Of a stretch of DNA of 64,000 nucleotides, positions 6,202 to 14,387 are shown in pieces. A model generated the notes under the pieces. The model was not told where the DNA came from. It made no database searches and saw only the letters and a list, made by a program, of their open reading frames with translations. Source of the stretch: Gp13-AA77 sp035578005. Its GTDB lineage: Bacteria > Acidobacteriota > Terriglobia > UBA7540. Numbering within the stretch: position 1 is the stretch's first letter; every line of letters starts with the position of its first letter. The stretch is taken from positions 1 to 64,000 of the forward strand of contig DATJYK010000465.1 of NCBI GenBank assembly GCA_035578005.1. Reading direction: 5' to 3'. The position numbers and the translations under genes were made by a program.

Positions 6202-8511
6202 ATGAACACCTTCTATCTCACAACCCCGATTTACTACCCCAACGCCCGCCCGCACGTGGGCTCGGCTTATACCACTATCGTCTGTGACGTGCTGGCTCGT
6301 TACAAGCGCATGTGCGGTTATGACGTAGCCTTTCTCACCGGCACCGATGAACACGGCGAAAAGTTGCAGCGTGCGGCGGCGGAGGCGGGTAAGTCACCGC
6401 GCGAGTTCGTGGCCGAGAAGCGGCAACTGTTCATCGATCTCTGGAAAAAGCTTGGGATTGATCCCGTGGTGTATCCGTACGAACAAGGCGTCCCCCAGGG
6501 AGCGTTGCGCTTCGTCTACACCGATCATCCCGACCACTACAAGGCCGTCAGGCGCATGCTGCTACGCGCGCGGGCGAACAAGATCGACGGGCAGGAGATC
6601 ATTTATAAGAAGAGGTACGAAGGCCGCTATTGCATCTTCGACGAGATGTACGTTTCCGAAGGCAGCGATCCCATCAATTGCCCGAACTGCGGCAGGCCTA
6701 CGGAGCTGATCAGCGAAGAGAATTACTTCTTCAGGCTGTCCGCCTATAAGGAACGGCTTCTCGAGCACTACGACAGGCACCCGGACTTTGTGCGGCCCGA
6801 CTTCCGCATGAACGAAGTGAAGAACTTCGTCAAAGACCTGCGCGATATTTCCATCAGCCGCAAGCGCATCAAGTGGGGCATTCCCTTCCCACTCGATGAA
6901 GACCACGAAGATCCCGAACAGGTGTTCTACGTCTGGTACGACGCGCTTGTCTCTTACATGACGGGCATCGGTTATGCCGAAGGCGAGAATGGAAGTGCGA
7001 CGTTCCAGAAGTACTGGAGAAACAGCCGGGACTCGGGGCTCGGGAATCGGGACTCGGGATTCGGGAAGGACGGCTCTTCTTCAGTGGATTCCCGCCTGCG
7101 CGGGAATGACGGAGGTCCGAATGACGGAGGTCCGGACTCCGAACTTGTCCACATGGTCGGGAAGGACATCCTTCGGTTCCATGCCGTCTACTGGCCGGCG
7201 TTCATTATGGCCGCGTATCCCGGCCAGCCGGAGATGCTGCCCACTACGGTCTTCGCCCACGGCTGGATTTATTACGAGCAGGACAAGATGTCGAAGTCGA
7301 AGGGCAACGTGGTGTACCCCGAGCCCATCATCGACGCGTTCGAATCCTTCGGCGCGCCCGGCAACGACGCGTTGCGGTATTACTTGCTGCGCGAAGCGCC
7401 GTTCGGGCAGGACACGAGCTTTTCCTACGAGGGGCTAATCCAGCGCTACAACTCGGACTTGGCGAATGATCTGGGAAATCTGGCGAATCGGACGATAACG
7501 CTGTTGCACAGTCGTCTTGGCGGCCGAATCCCGAGGCCTGCGCGGCTCGGGACCGGAGCGAATGACGCTGAGATGGCCGTTCGGTCAGTTGGCGAGACTC
7601 TAACTCAGTCCGTCGATAACGGATTTGGCCGCTACAACTTTTCCGGTGGGCTCGAAGAGATTTGGCGGTACGTGGCCGAAGTGAACCGGTACTTCACGGC
7701 CGCGCAGCCGTGGGCGATTACCGACGACCATGAGCGGCTCGAAGTCGTCCTCTACCATGCAACGAGAGCCTTACGCAGAGTTGCCGTACTAACCTATCCC
7801 GTCTTGCCCGTGGCCGCCCGGAAACTATGGGAGCAACTCGGCGAGCGGACTGGACTTGAGGATGTCCAAATCGGCGATTGGAGTTGGGAGGAGTTTCCGG
7901 ACGGAGCCGTCGCCGACAAGCCCGAGCCCATCTTCCCGCGCCTCGACAAGGCCAAAGCTCTCGCCAAGCTCGAAGAGTTCGCCGAGGCGGACCGCCAGCG
8001 CAGCAAACCGAAAGGAGCAACCATCGTCGTGCCTCAAGAGCCATCAGCCATCAGCAGTCAGCCATCAGCAGAAGGCAGTCGGCAGTCGGCAGTCGGCAGC
8101 GCGCAGTCGGCCGTCAGTAGTCAGCCTTCGGCGCCCGTCGAATCCCGAACCCCGACAACCGACAACCGACCACCGACAACCGGCAAGATCACCATCGACG
8201 ACTTCGCCAAAGTCGAAATGGTGGTGGGCCAGATCATTGCGGCGGAGCCCATTCCGAAAGCGCAGAAGCTGCTGAAGCTGCAGGTGGACATCGGCACGGA
8301 AACGCGGCAGGTGTGCGCCGGAATCGCTGAGTTCTATAAGCCGGAAGAAATCGTCGGACAAAAGATCGTGCTGGTGGCCAATCTGGAGCCTAGGAAACTA
8401 CGCGGCGTGGAATCGAATGGCATGGTGGTGGCAGCGTCAATCGGTCCCGAAGGCCGGCCCGTGCTGGCGACGTTCAAGGAAGACGTGCCGAACGGGACGA
8501 GGTTGAAGTAG
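6202..8511 (+). CDS. metG: Methionyl-tRNA synthetase
   Basis: 769 residues; charges tRNA-Met with methionine in the cytoplasm. The class I signature HVGS is at residues 18-21 and KMSKS at about 363-367 (DKMSKSKGN). A zinc-knuckle-like NCPNCG is near residue 158, and DILRFHAVYWPAF marks the end of the catalytic core. The C-terminal ~105 residues are an EMAP/Trbp-type tRNA-binding domain (IDDFAKVEMVVGQI...VANLEPRKLRGVES), as in long dimeric MetRS forms. Two segments do not belong to the family: residues about 273-315, encoded by repeat DNA with a REP palindrome, and a Ser/Gln-rich linker at about 614-660 encoded by iterated CAGTCGGCAGT. Both keep the frame. The start ATG fits the conserved NTFYLTTPIYYPNA. 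Confidence 0.95.
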   Translation: MNTFYLTTPIYYPNARPHVGSAYTTIVCDVLARYKRMCGYDVAFLTGTDEHGEKLQRAAAEAGKSPREFVAEKRQLFIDLWKKLGIDPVVYPYEQGVPQGALRFVYTDHPDHYKAVRRMLLRARANKIDGQEIIYKKRYEGRYCIFDEMYVSEGSDPINCPNCGRPTELISEENYFFRLSAYKERLLEHYDRHPDFVRPDFRMNEVKNFVKDLRDISISRKRIKWGIPFPLDEDHEDPEQVFYVWYDALVSYMTGIGYAEGENGSATFQKYWRNSRDSGLGNRDSGFGKDGSSSVDSRLRGNDGGPNDGGPDSELVHMVGKDILRFHAVYWPAFIMAAYPGQPEMLPTTVFAHGWIYYEQDKMSKSKGNVVYPEPIIDAFESFGAPGNDALRYYLLREAPFGQDTSFSYEGLIQRYNSDLANDLGNLANRTITLLHSRLGGRIPRPARLGTGANDAEMAVRSVGETLTQSVDNGFGRYNFSGGLEEIWRYVAEVNRYFTAAQPWAITDDHERLEVVLYHATRALRRVAVLTYPVLPVAARKLWEQLGERTGLEDVQIGDWSWEEFPDGAVADKPEPIFPRLDKAKALAKLEEFAEADRQRSKPKGATIVVPQEPSAISSQPSAEGSRQSAVGSAQSAVSSQPSAPVESRTPTTDNRPPTTGKITIDDFAKVEMVVGQIIAAEPIPKAQKLLKLQVDIGTETRQVCAGIAEFYKPEEIVGQKIVLVANLEPRKLRGVESNGMVVAASIGPEGRPVLATFKEDVPNGTRLK
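7018..7146 (+). repeat. Repeat/REP insertion translated inside metG
   Basis: Iterated CGGGACTCGGG/CGGGAATCGGG words are followed by a REP palindrome (GATTCCCGCCTGCGCGGGAA, 7085-7106) and two copies of GAATGACGGAGGTCCG. The whole is read in frame between YW of the core and the conserved VHMVGKDILRFH, adding about 40 residues to the catalytic domain. Confidence 0.85.
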
Positions 8512-8568
8512 GTGTCAGGGGTCAGGTGGTAGGTGTCAGGTGTCAGGTGCCAGGCGTAAGGTGTCAGG
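8511..8568. repeat. GGTGTCAGGTGTCAGG repeat, left flank of four-helix gene
   Basis: About six iterations of GGTGTCAGG/GGTGCCAGG run from the metG stop to within a few bases of the end of the four-helix-bundle gene. The reverse complement lies on the other side of that gene (8948-8997). Confidence 0.85.
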
Positions 8569-8941
8569 CCTGCAGATTTGCACGCTGGCGGAGGCTGCGG
8601 GTGAGTCCGGCTAACATCCTGCCAACTTCTCCAGACATTTGTAACGCCCGAGCGATCTCAGTTGCTGCCAAGAACGTGAGCTTCTCGGCGATGAGCAGAT
8701 GGGTTTCCAGTTCCATCAGCGAACCCATGGCCACAGAGAGATGCCGGAGGTAATCACCAAGATGCTCGCGTCCGTGTCCTTCAGCGATGTTGGCCGGGAC
8801 CGACACCGCGGCTCTTTCGATCTGAGATTTCAGGCCATAGAGTTCTGTCTTTGGAAGCAAGCCAGCCACCTTGTAGCCTTCAACCACAAGCTCCATGGCC
8901 TTCTGCCAAACGACGAGTTCACGGTAGCTCTTAATTGGCAT
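8564..8941 (-). CDS. Four-helix bundle protein (23S rRNA intervening-sequence family)
   Basis: 125 residues from the ATG at 8941; a GTG at 8959 in the flanking repeat could add six residues. The pattern is typical of the S23/IVS four-helix family: SYRELVVWQKAMELV at the start, then TELYGLKSQIERAAVSVPANIAEG, LRHLSVAMGSLMELETHL and a final helix. Family members are encoded inside 23S rRNA intervening sequences and, in related form (Avd), in diversity-generating retroelements; their molecular role is poorly known. Here the gene is free-standing between metG and the oxidase and enclosed by inverted arrays of GGTGTCAGG units. That looks like a mobile cassette. Confidence 0.88.
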   Translation of the reverse strand: MPIKSYRELVVWQKAMELVVEGYKVAGLLPKTELYGLKSQIERAAVSVPANIAEGHGREHLGDYLRHLSVAMGSLMELETHLLIAEKLTFLAATEIARALQMSGEVGRMLAGLTRSLRQRANLQA

Positions 8942-8947
8942 GATAAT

Positions 8948-8997
8948 GACACTTGGCACCTAGCACCTGATACCTGGCACCTGACACCTAATACCTA
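8948..8997. repeat. CACCTGACACC repeat, right flank of four-helix gene
   Basis: Five iterations (TGGCACCTAGCACCTGATAC, then CTGGCACCTGACACC) form the reverse complement of the array at 8511-8568. The unit is the same as that in front of larC (4394-4442). Confidence 0.85.
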
Positions 8998-9005
8998 TCG
9001 GCCCG

Positions 9006-10514
9006 TTACGACACGTACGTGAATAGGGTCATAAACCCAAAATCCATATGCACCTGCTGGTGGCAATGAAAGAGCGTCAAGCCGGGGTCATCGGCGATGA
9101 AGTCGATGTCTACTTCCTGGTAGCCGCCCACCATCACCACGTCCTTCAAGACGCCGGAGGTGGCGAGGCCCGCGTAGCGAGTGAGTTCGAAGCTGTGACG
9201 ATGAAGATGGATGGGGTGAATATCGTCGCTGGCGTTGCGCATGTGAATGCGGTAGCGCTTGCCTTCTTTCAGATGGAAGTTGGCAGGCACCATGTCGCTG
9301 GTCATGGGGTAAGCCGCGCCGTTGATGGTCCAGCGATTGAACCCGTTCTCAGCCGCGTTGTCTTTTTCGAAGAGCATCTCGAAGGTTTCGTCCGGCGGCG
9401 GTGCGACGGCGCCGGGCTTGGCAAAACGCGCGTAGCTCCAGCGAAACGGCGGCGGCGCGGTCCATTGCGCCTTCCCTTTGGCGCCCGCGTACTCCACCAC
9501 AATCCCCATGCCGTGGTGACGATCATCATCCGCCAGATCGCCCATGATCCAAACGCCGGGATGGTTCATTTCCACGATCGCCGAGATGCGCTCTGCCGTC
9601 CCAAACCAGAGCACCGGCACGGCCACAGGACGCGGCACGGGATTGCCGTCCAGCGCGACAACCTCAAACGTGTGGCCGGGCAGAGCCATGCTGCGGATCT
9701 CCGTAGCGCTGCCGTTGAGAATGTGAAACAGCACGCGCTGGCCCTGCTTCACGCGAATGGGCTCGCCGTGGCCGAGCATGCGGCCGTTGATGGTGAAGGA
9801 GTCGTAGCCCACTTCGTAGCCGTGGGGCATACCCTTGGCCAGCGACGCTTTCATCGCCGATTCACCTTTTTCTTGGAGAGAGAGCGCGCGCGTGGCGGGC
9901 GAGAGAAAGTCCATCTGCATGTCGCCGCCCTTGCTAAACGTGGGCTGGAATTCTTTGAGCACCAGAAACACTTCGCGGTCGTAGCGGCCCGGGTCGCTCT
10001 TTGGCTCGATGTAGACGGCACCCACCTGCCCGCTGTATTGGCCGGCAGCCAGATCGGCGCCCGCCCGGTTGTGCGTGTGGTAGAAGCGCAGTCCGGCGGG
10101 CTGAGGTGTGAACGTAATGGCGCGCTTGCCGTGAGCGGGAATGTAGGGCGTACCCTCTTCGGACGCGCCATCAACATCAACGGGAACTTTCTGGCCGTGC
10201 CAGTGCAGTTGCTCGGGCGTATCGGTATCGTTGTAAATATCAATGGTCACCGGCCGCCCTTCCTTGAACCGCAGCAAGGGGCCGGGAAACTGGCCGTTGT
10301 AAGTGGTGGCGGAAACGATGCGATTGGGCGCGATCTCTACCGCCGAGGCCTGAATGTGAATGGTGTAATCGGCGGTGGCGGCACCGGCTTGTGCACCGCG
10401 CGGCCCGGCGTTCGCAGCCACAGCATCGAGGGCAGAGTGCGCGGCCTTCCCGAGATCGAGCGTGGCTGTGACGGCGCCCGCTCCAGCCCAGGTGATAAAG
10501 GTTCGACGATCCAT
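9006..10514 (-). CDS. Multicopper oxidase (laccase-like), Tat-exported
   Basis: 502 residues from the ATG at 10514, which follows GGGAGGCCCA; a start at 10559 would bury the signal. The N-terminus DRRTFITWAGAGAVTATLDL has a Tat-like RR and hydrophobic stretch. Copper-binding clusters appear in order: LHWHG, FYHTHN, HPIHLHRHSFEL and the C-terminal HCHQQVHMDFGFM. These give the T1 and the T2/T3 trinuclear ligands of three-domain oxidases. Such enzymes oxidise phenols or metal ions with O2 in the periplasm; the substrate is not evident. The last ligand motif has Phe-Met after the final Gly, compatible with a Met axial T1 ligand. Confidence 0.9.
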   Translation of the reverse strand: MDRRTFITWAGAGAVTATLDLGKAAHSALDAVAANAGPRGAQAGAATADYTIHIQASAVEIAPNRIVSATTYNGQFPGPLLRFKEGRPVTIDIYNDTDTPEQLHWHGQKVPVDVDGASEEGTPYIPAHGKRAITFTPQPAGLRFYHTHNRAGADLAAGQYSGQVGAVYIEPKSDPGRYDREVFLVLKEFQPTFSKGGDMQMDFLSPATRALSLQEKGESAMKASLAKGMPHGYEVGYDSFTINGRMLGHGEPIRVKQGQRVLFHILNGSATEIRSMALPGHTFEVVALDGNPVPRPVAVPVLWFGTAERISAIVEMNHPGVWIMGDLADDDRHHGMGIVVEYAGAKGKAQWTAPPPFRWSYARFAKPGAVAPPPDETFEMLFEKDNAAENGFNRWTINGAAYPMTSDMVPANFHLKEGKRYRIHMRNASDDIHPIHLHRHSFELTRYAGLATSGVLKDVVMVGGYQEVDIDFIADDPGLTLFHCHQQVHMDFGFMTLFTYVS

Positions 10515-10559
10515 TGGGCCTCCCTCAAGGTTCGAGGTTAGCACACAGAATTGATTCAT

Positions 10560-10635
10560 TGGCTCATTGACTCAATGAGTCAATCACCCGATCACCCGAT
10601 GGCTCGATCACCTGATCACCCGATGACCCGATTCG
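10560..10635. repeat. GATCACCCGATGG iterated repeat
   Basis: Units CAATCACCCGATCACCCGAT and GATCACCTGATCACCCGATG match the family at 5636-5817. If translated they would give tatD a spurious SPDHPMA-type N-terminus, so the tatD start was placed after them. Confidence 0.75.
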
Positions 10636-11465
10636 TTGATTCTCACGCTCATCTCGATGCCGCGCAGTTCAACGGTGACCGCGAAGCCGTCATCGCACGT
10701 GCGCAGGAAGCGGGTTTACGCTACGTGCTATTGATTGCCGATCTGACGCGGCCTGAGAGCATGCGAGCCGTAATCGACCTGGTTGAGCGGCATCAGAATT
10801 TCTATTGGGCTGCCGGGATCGATCCTCATGAATCGGCCAAAGCGCAGGAAGAGCACTTCCAGACCTTGGCGGAGGCCGCGCAGCACCCCAAGTTTCTCGC
10901 CGTGGGTGAGATCGGGCTGGACTATTACCATGACTATCCGCGCGATGATCAAAAGCGCGTGTTTCTACGCCAAATCGAGCTGGCGCGGGAGATCGAGCGG
11001 CCGATCATCATTCACTGCCGCGACGCTTGGAGCGATGTGCGCGAGATCCTCCGGCAGCGGCTGCGACCGCATGATGACAATGCCGCCTGCGAGGCCTCGC
11101 TCGCCGCGCCCGAATCATCGGACGAACCACGAGCGGGGATTCTCCATTGCTTTACAGGCGCCGTGGAAGACGCGCGCGAGCTCCTGACACTCGGTTTCTA
11201 CGTCTCGTTCGCGGGCAACATAACATACAAGAAAGCCGAGAATCTGCGCGAGGCGGCGCGTTTGATTCCGCTGCAACGGCTGCTTTCGGAAACGGACTGC
11301 CCTTACCTGGCGCCAGTGCCGCATCGGGGCGAGCGCAATGAGCCGGCGCGAGTGCGTGAGGTGACATGTGAGTTGGCGCGTCTCCACGGCTTGCCCGAAG
11401 ATGTGATGGGGCGGCAACTGGTGGAGAATTTCGCGCGGCTGTTTGAGCTTGGGAAGGGCCTTTAA
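10623..11465 (+). CDS. tatD: TatD family metal-dependent hydrolase
   Basis: 280 residues, the usual TatD length, from the ATG at 10623. That start yields MTRFVDSHAHLD, with the family HxH metal site. GEIGLDYYHDY, IIHCRDAWSDV, GILHCFTGAVEDA and SETDCPYLAPVPHRGERNEP complete the TatD motif set. Family members are Mg-dependent 3'-5' DNA exonucleases or nucleases. An unusual ~22-residue charged loop (about 143-165) separates the first half from GILHCF. The gene begins inside a short-unit repeat 109 bp from the divergent oxidase start, so the repeat lies in their shared promoter region. Confidence 0.92.
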   Translation: MTRFVDSHAHLDAAQFNGDREAVIARAQEAGLRYVLLIADLTRPESMRAVIDLVERHQNFYWAAGIDPHESAKAQEEHFQTLAEAAQHPKFLAVGEIGLDYYHDYPRDDQKRVFLRQIELAREIERPIIIHCRDAWSDVREILRQRLRPHDDNAACEASLAAPESSDEPRAGILHCFTGAVEDARELLTLGFYVSFAGNITYKKAENLREAARLIPLQRLLSETDCPYLAPVPHRGERNEPARVREVTCELARLHGLPEDVMGRQLVENFARLFELGKGL

Positions 11466-11479
11466 CACGCCCGGGCGCA

Positions 11480-11571
11480 GTCATTCCCGCGAAGGCGGGA
11501 ATCCACTTCATTGACGCCTTCTTTTTCCAAGGACTTCTATAATGGATTCCCGCCTTCGCGGGGGATGACTG
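11480..11571. repeat. Paired REP element (BIME-like)
   Basis: TCATTCCCGCGAAGGCGGGA and its inverted partner GATTCCCGCCTTCGCGGGGG are separated by ~36 bp containing CTTTTTCCAAGGACTTCTA. The same two-arm structure and centre recur at 26029, 33956 and 48839. Confidence 0.92.
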
Positions 11572-11722
11572 CGCCTCAAAAGGGGTTCCGCACAGCAAAT
11601 GACACCAGGACCGATCCAACTCGGGTCTTTCTTCGCCGCGCCATTTATGGGAACATGAGCGCTCCAGGTTAATCTAAGCTTTGCGCGGCAAAGGCGTAGC
11701 TGAAAAGCTGGTGGAGAGCGGC

Positions 11723-12712
11723 GTGGCATCGACGATTGTGACGGTAAAGGACGTATTCGACCTCGTCCGCGGCGACCTGGCGAAAGTTGAGGAGGAGTTC
11801 GCCCGTCAGACCGTCTCCAGCGTGCAGCCCATCACTGAGATCGGTCAGTATCTGTATAACGGAGGGGGCAAGCGCCTGCGGCCGGCCCTGCTGCTGCTGG
11901 CGGCGAAGCTTTGTGGTTACGAGGGTCCGGCAGCCATCCGCTTGGGCGCGGTGATGGAGATGATCCATACGGCCACGCTCGTGCACGACGACATCCTCGA
12001 CGAGGCCGAAACGCGGCGCGGGCGCCCATCCACCAATTCCCGGTGGGGTAATCATCGCAGCCTACTGGCGGGCGACTGGCTGTACATGCAGGCCTTCAAC
12101 ATCGCCCTCACGGAGCGCAATTTCCGAATCCTGGATCTGCTCATCGGCCTCACTCAAGTGATGGTGGAAGGCGAGATGGTGCAGCTTACGCTCCTGCGGC
12201 GCATCGATGTGACCGAGGACGATTACTTTGACCTGATCTACCGCAAGACGGCAGCCCTCTTCGCCGCCTGCTTCCGTCTGGGTGCGCTGCTGGCCGGAAA
12301 GGATGAGGCCGTTGAGACCCACCTCAACTCCTGCGGAACGAACCTGGGGCTGGCGTTTCAGTTGATCGATGATGTTCTGGATCTGGCGTCATCTGAAGAG
12401 CGCCTGGGCAAGCCCGTCGGTAACGACTTGCGCGAAGGCAAAGTGACCCTGCCCCTGATTCTGCTGCTGGCGCAGTGCCGGCCGGAGGAACGGCTGAAGG
12501 TGGCGCACGTGCTGCAAGACGGCGGCTTCCAGCGAGTCTCGCTGGCGGAGATTCAGGCGCTGGTGGAGCAATACGGTACACTTGAGGCGGCCCGCGTGCG
12601 GGCTCGAGACCTGGCACAGCGCGCGGAGCAGGAGCTCGAGGGTTTCCCGGACTCCATCTACCGGGATGCGTTGCGATCCCTCGCCGGCTTCGTCATCGAG
12701 CGCCAGTCTTAG
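11723..12712 (+). CDS. Trans-polyprenyl diphosphate synthase (IspB/HepT type)
   Basis: 329 residues from the GTG at 11723, which follows GGAGAGCGGC; an in-frame TTG at 11681 adds 14 unlikely residues. The first aspartate-rich motif is DDILDEAETRRG and the second is LIDDVLDL. GGGKRLRPALLLLAAKL and the Lys in GKVTLPLILLL fit the all-trans prenyltransferase fold. These enzymes extend FPP with IPP to make the C35-C45 side chain of quinones. The residues upstream of the first motif are not bulky enough to predict chain length with confidence. It is followed 46 bp later by a CYTH gene in the same direction. Confidence 0.93.
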   Translation: MASTIVTVKDVFDLVRGDLAKVEEEFARQTVSSVQPITEIGQYLYNGGGKRLRPALLLLAAKLCGYEGPAAIRLGAVMEMIHTATLVHDDILDEAETRRGRPSTNSRWGNHRSLLAGDWLYMQAFNIALTERNFRILDLLIGLTQVMVEGEMVQLTLLRRIDVTEDDYFDLIYRKTAALFAACFRLGALLAGKDEAVETHLNSCGTNLGLAFQLIDDVLDLASSEERLGKPVGNDLREGKVTLPLILLLAQCRPEERLKVAHVLQDGGFQRVSLAEIQALVEQYGTLEAARVRARDLAQRAEQELEGFPDSIYRDALRSLAGFVIERQS

Positions 12713-12758
12713 CGCTGAGTTGCAGCAAGTCATTGGCCCGCTGTGCTGCGCCCGTGAG

Positions 12759-13346
12759 ATGCGCCCGGAAATTGAAATCAAGCTGGCCTTGCAGGACCCT
12801 GCCGCAACGCTCCGCCGGCTTGCGGAGCTTGGTTTTCGGCGCGTCCACCGGCGGAGTTTTGAGCAAAATACCCTCTTCGATTTTCCCGATTCGCGGTTGC
12901 GTAGCGCGGACAGTCTTCTGCGCCTGCGCCTCGAGGGAAGGCGCAGCCGGTTGACGTTCAAGGGGCCGCGCCTAAACCACGACCGGTTCAAGGAAAGGCT
13001 CGAAATCGAGACTGACGTACGGGACGGGCCGGAGACGGCAAGGATCCTGGTGGCCCTGGGACTTCGCGATGCCTTCCGCTACGAAAAGTTCCGTACCGTT
13101 TACCGGCGGCGCGCCGATCCTGACCATGCGGAAGTGGCGTACGACGAAACGCCTATCGGGACCTATCTTGAGCTCGAAGGCCCGAGGCGATGGATTGACG
13201 AGACGGCGCGGGCCCTCGGCTTTAGACGCCGCGAGTACATCACGGCAAGCTATGGCCGGCTTTATTTTGATTGGTGCCAGGCGCAGGGCCGGGAGCCCAC
13301 GAATATGGTCTTCCTGGGGGTTAGCGGCAAAACGAAGGGCGAGTGA
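12759..13346 (+). CDS. CYTH domain protein (class IV adenylate cyclase/thiamine-triphosphatase-like)
   Basis: 195 residues from the ATG at 12759. It opens with EIEIK, the ExExK signature of the CYTH superfamily, and continues with EQNTLFDFPDSRLR, LRLRLEGRRSRLTFKGP, RLEIETDVRD and YLELEGPRRWIDETAR, the charged strands lining the tunnel. CYTH enzymes act on triphosphates (cyclic AMP synthesis, thiamine triphosphate or inorganic triphosphate hydrolysis), and sequence alone does not separate these. The preceding synthase ends 46 bp upstream on the same strand, so they may be cotranscribed. Confidence 0.82.
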   Translation: MRPEIEIKLALQDPAATLRRLAELGFRRVHRRSFEQNTLFDFPDSRLRSADSLLRLRLEGRRSRLTFKGPRLNHDRFKERLEIETDVRDGPETARILVALGLRDAFRYEKFRTVYRRRADPDHAEVAYDETPIGTYLELEGPRRWIDETARALGFRRREYITASYGRLYFDWCQAQGREPTNMVFLGVSGKTKGE

Positions 13347-13475
13347 CTCTTGCCCCTGTTTAGGCTATACTGTGGCTGTGTTACGGTGTCTTGCCTGCCG
13401 GGCGTAGTGTGGCCCAGGCGCCGCTTCGAGTAGGTCAACCGCGCAATTCCGTCTCGCAAGGCCGGGAGGTTTTGA

Positions 13476-13727
13476 ATGGAAGGGTTGTTTCAACCGACCC
13501 ATTTGCTTTTGATCTTAGCGATTGTCCTAATTCTCTTCGGTCCGGGAAAGCTGCCCGATCTTGGAAGGGGGCTCGGCAAGGGCATCCGCGAGTTCAAAGA
13601 CGCAATGAAGGGCGGCATGACCAACGAATCGAGTAGCTCGACTACCGAGGTGGTGAAGAAGTCGGAGACGGCAGTCACGGCCGAAGCCGCAAAAGAGGAA
13701 GAGAAGGTCGGGCAAGCCAAAGGTTGA
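13476..13727 (+). CDS. tatA: Sec-independent translocase TatA/TatE, copy 1
   Basis: 83 residues. A short N-terminal part (MEGLFQPTH), a membrane helix (LLLILAIVLILF), the FGPGKLPDLGRGLGKGIREF hinge and amphipathic helix, then a charged tail match TatA. TatA oligomers form the pore or membrane-thinning patch for folded twin-arginine substrates. Several probable Tat substrates are in this window (2450, 9006). GGGAGGTTTTGA precedes the ATG. A shorter near-duplicate follows 98 bp downstream, so the pair is a tandem duplication. Confidence 0.93.
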   Translation: MEGLFQPTHLLLILAIVLILFGPGKLPDLGRGLGKGIREFKDAMKGGMTNESSSSTTEVVKKSETAVTAEAAKEEEKVGQAKG

Positions 13728-13825
13728 GAACAAGCAACCAGCATGGCGGCCCTGTTGGAGAGCCTCCGAAATAGTACGACTTGATGGGAGGCGGTTGAGC
13801 ATTTGGTGCCCAGGAGGTTTGAATT

Positions 13826-13996
13826 ATGGAAGGTTTATTGCGGCCCACCCATCTGCTGTTTATTTTGCTGATCGTCTTGATTATCTTCGGTCCCGGCAAG
13901 TTGCCTGATCTCGGCCGGGGCCTCGGAAAGGGCATTCGCGAATTTAAGGATGCCATCAAGGGCGGAGCAGAGCCTGACAGCAGCAAGAAGTCATGA
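13826..13996 (+). CDS. tatA: Sec-independent translocase TatA/TatE, copy 2 (short)
   Basis: 56 residues, small enough to be missed by length cut-offs. The start is ATG at 13826 with CAGGAGGTTTGAATT upstream. MEGLLRPTHLLFILLIVLII and the FGPGKLPDLGRGLGKGIREF segment are nearly identical to copy 1; the tail is reduced to AEPDSSKKS. All functional TatA elements are present, so it may be a TatE-like minor component. It sits 135 bp before tRNA-Asn. Confidence 0.9.
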   Translation: MEGLLRPTHLLFILLIVLIIFGPGKLPDLGRGLGKGIREFKDAIKGGAEPDSSKKS

Positions 13997-14130
13997 TCGC
14001 CCGCAGGAGGGTTCTGCGATCTGAGCGGAGCGGAAAATTCCCTCATCAGGTCATGAATGACCCTTACTCCGCGCTTGAGGTCAGGCGTTTTTCGGTTTGC
14101 TCGCTTTGAGGCGTTCTCAATAGTCACCAT

Positions 14131-14205
14131 TCCTCGGTAGCTCAATGGTAGAGCATTCGGCTGTTAACCGAAGGGTTCCAGGTTCGAGTCCTGGCCGAGG
14201 AGCCA
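14131..14205 (+). tRNA. tRNA-Asn (GTT anticodon)
   Basis: 75 nt including an encoded CCA. The acceptor stem pairs TCCTCGG (14131-14137) with CCGAGGA, the D arm is GCTCAATGGTAGAGC, and the anticodon stem TTCGG/CCGAA encloses CTGTTAA with GTT. The T arm CCAGG-TTCGAGT-CCTGG is perfect. No T-rich terminator follows closely. Confidence 0.97.
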
Positions 14206-14387
14206 ATCCCTTCAATAGCGTAGAAGCGCGACATGCCTGACCCTATTGGGGAGCCCCTGTAGGGACTTTTGCAGGGACCGCGGTTCAACGGGCAGAACAG
14301 TAGGTAGTACTGAGGAGCAATTCTGCGGTGAAGCCTCGCCCTTTCCCGCCGCCGTGATTGATGTACGGCAACTTACAAAACTAATCC

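Noticed and set aside
8564..8941. Accessory (Avd) protein of a diversity-generating retroelement
   Set aside because: No template/variable repeat pair or retroelement-type reverse transcriptase is nearby. The only reverse transcriptase trace is a group II intron end 8 kb away, so the IVS-type assignment is preferred.
9048..10541. 497-codon plus-strand ORF
   Set aside because: Antisense of the multicopper oxidase; its apparent His-rich runs are complements of the oxidase codons.
10551..10622. N-terminal extension of TatD
   Set aside because: The extra 24 codons are translated from a short-unit intergenic repeat; the conserved family start MTRFVDSHAHLD begins at 10623.
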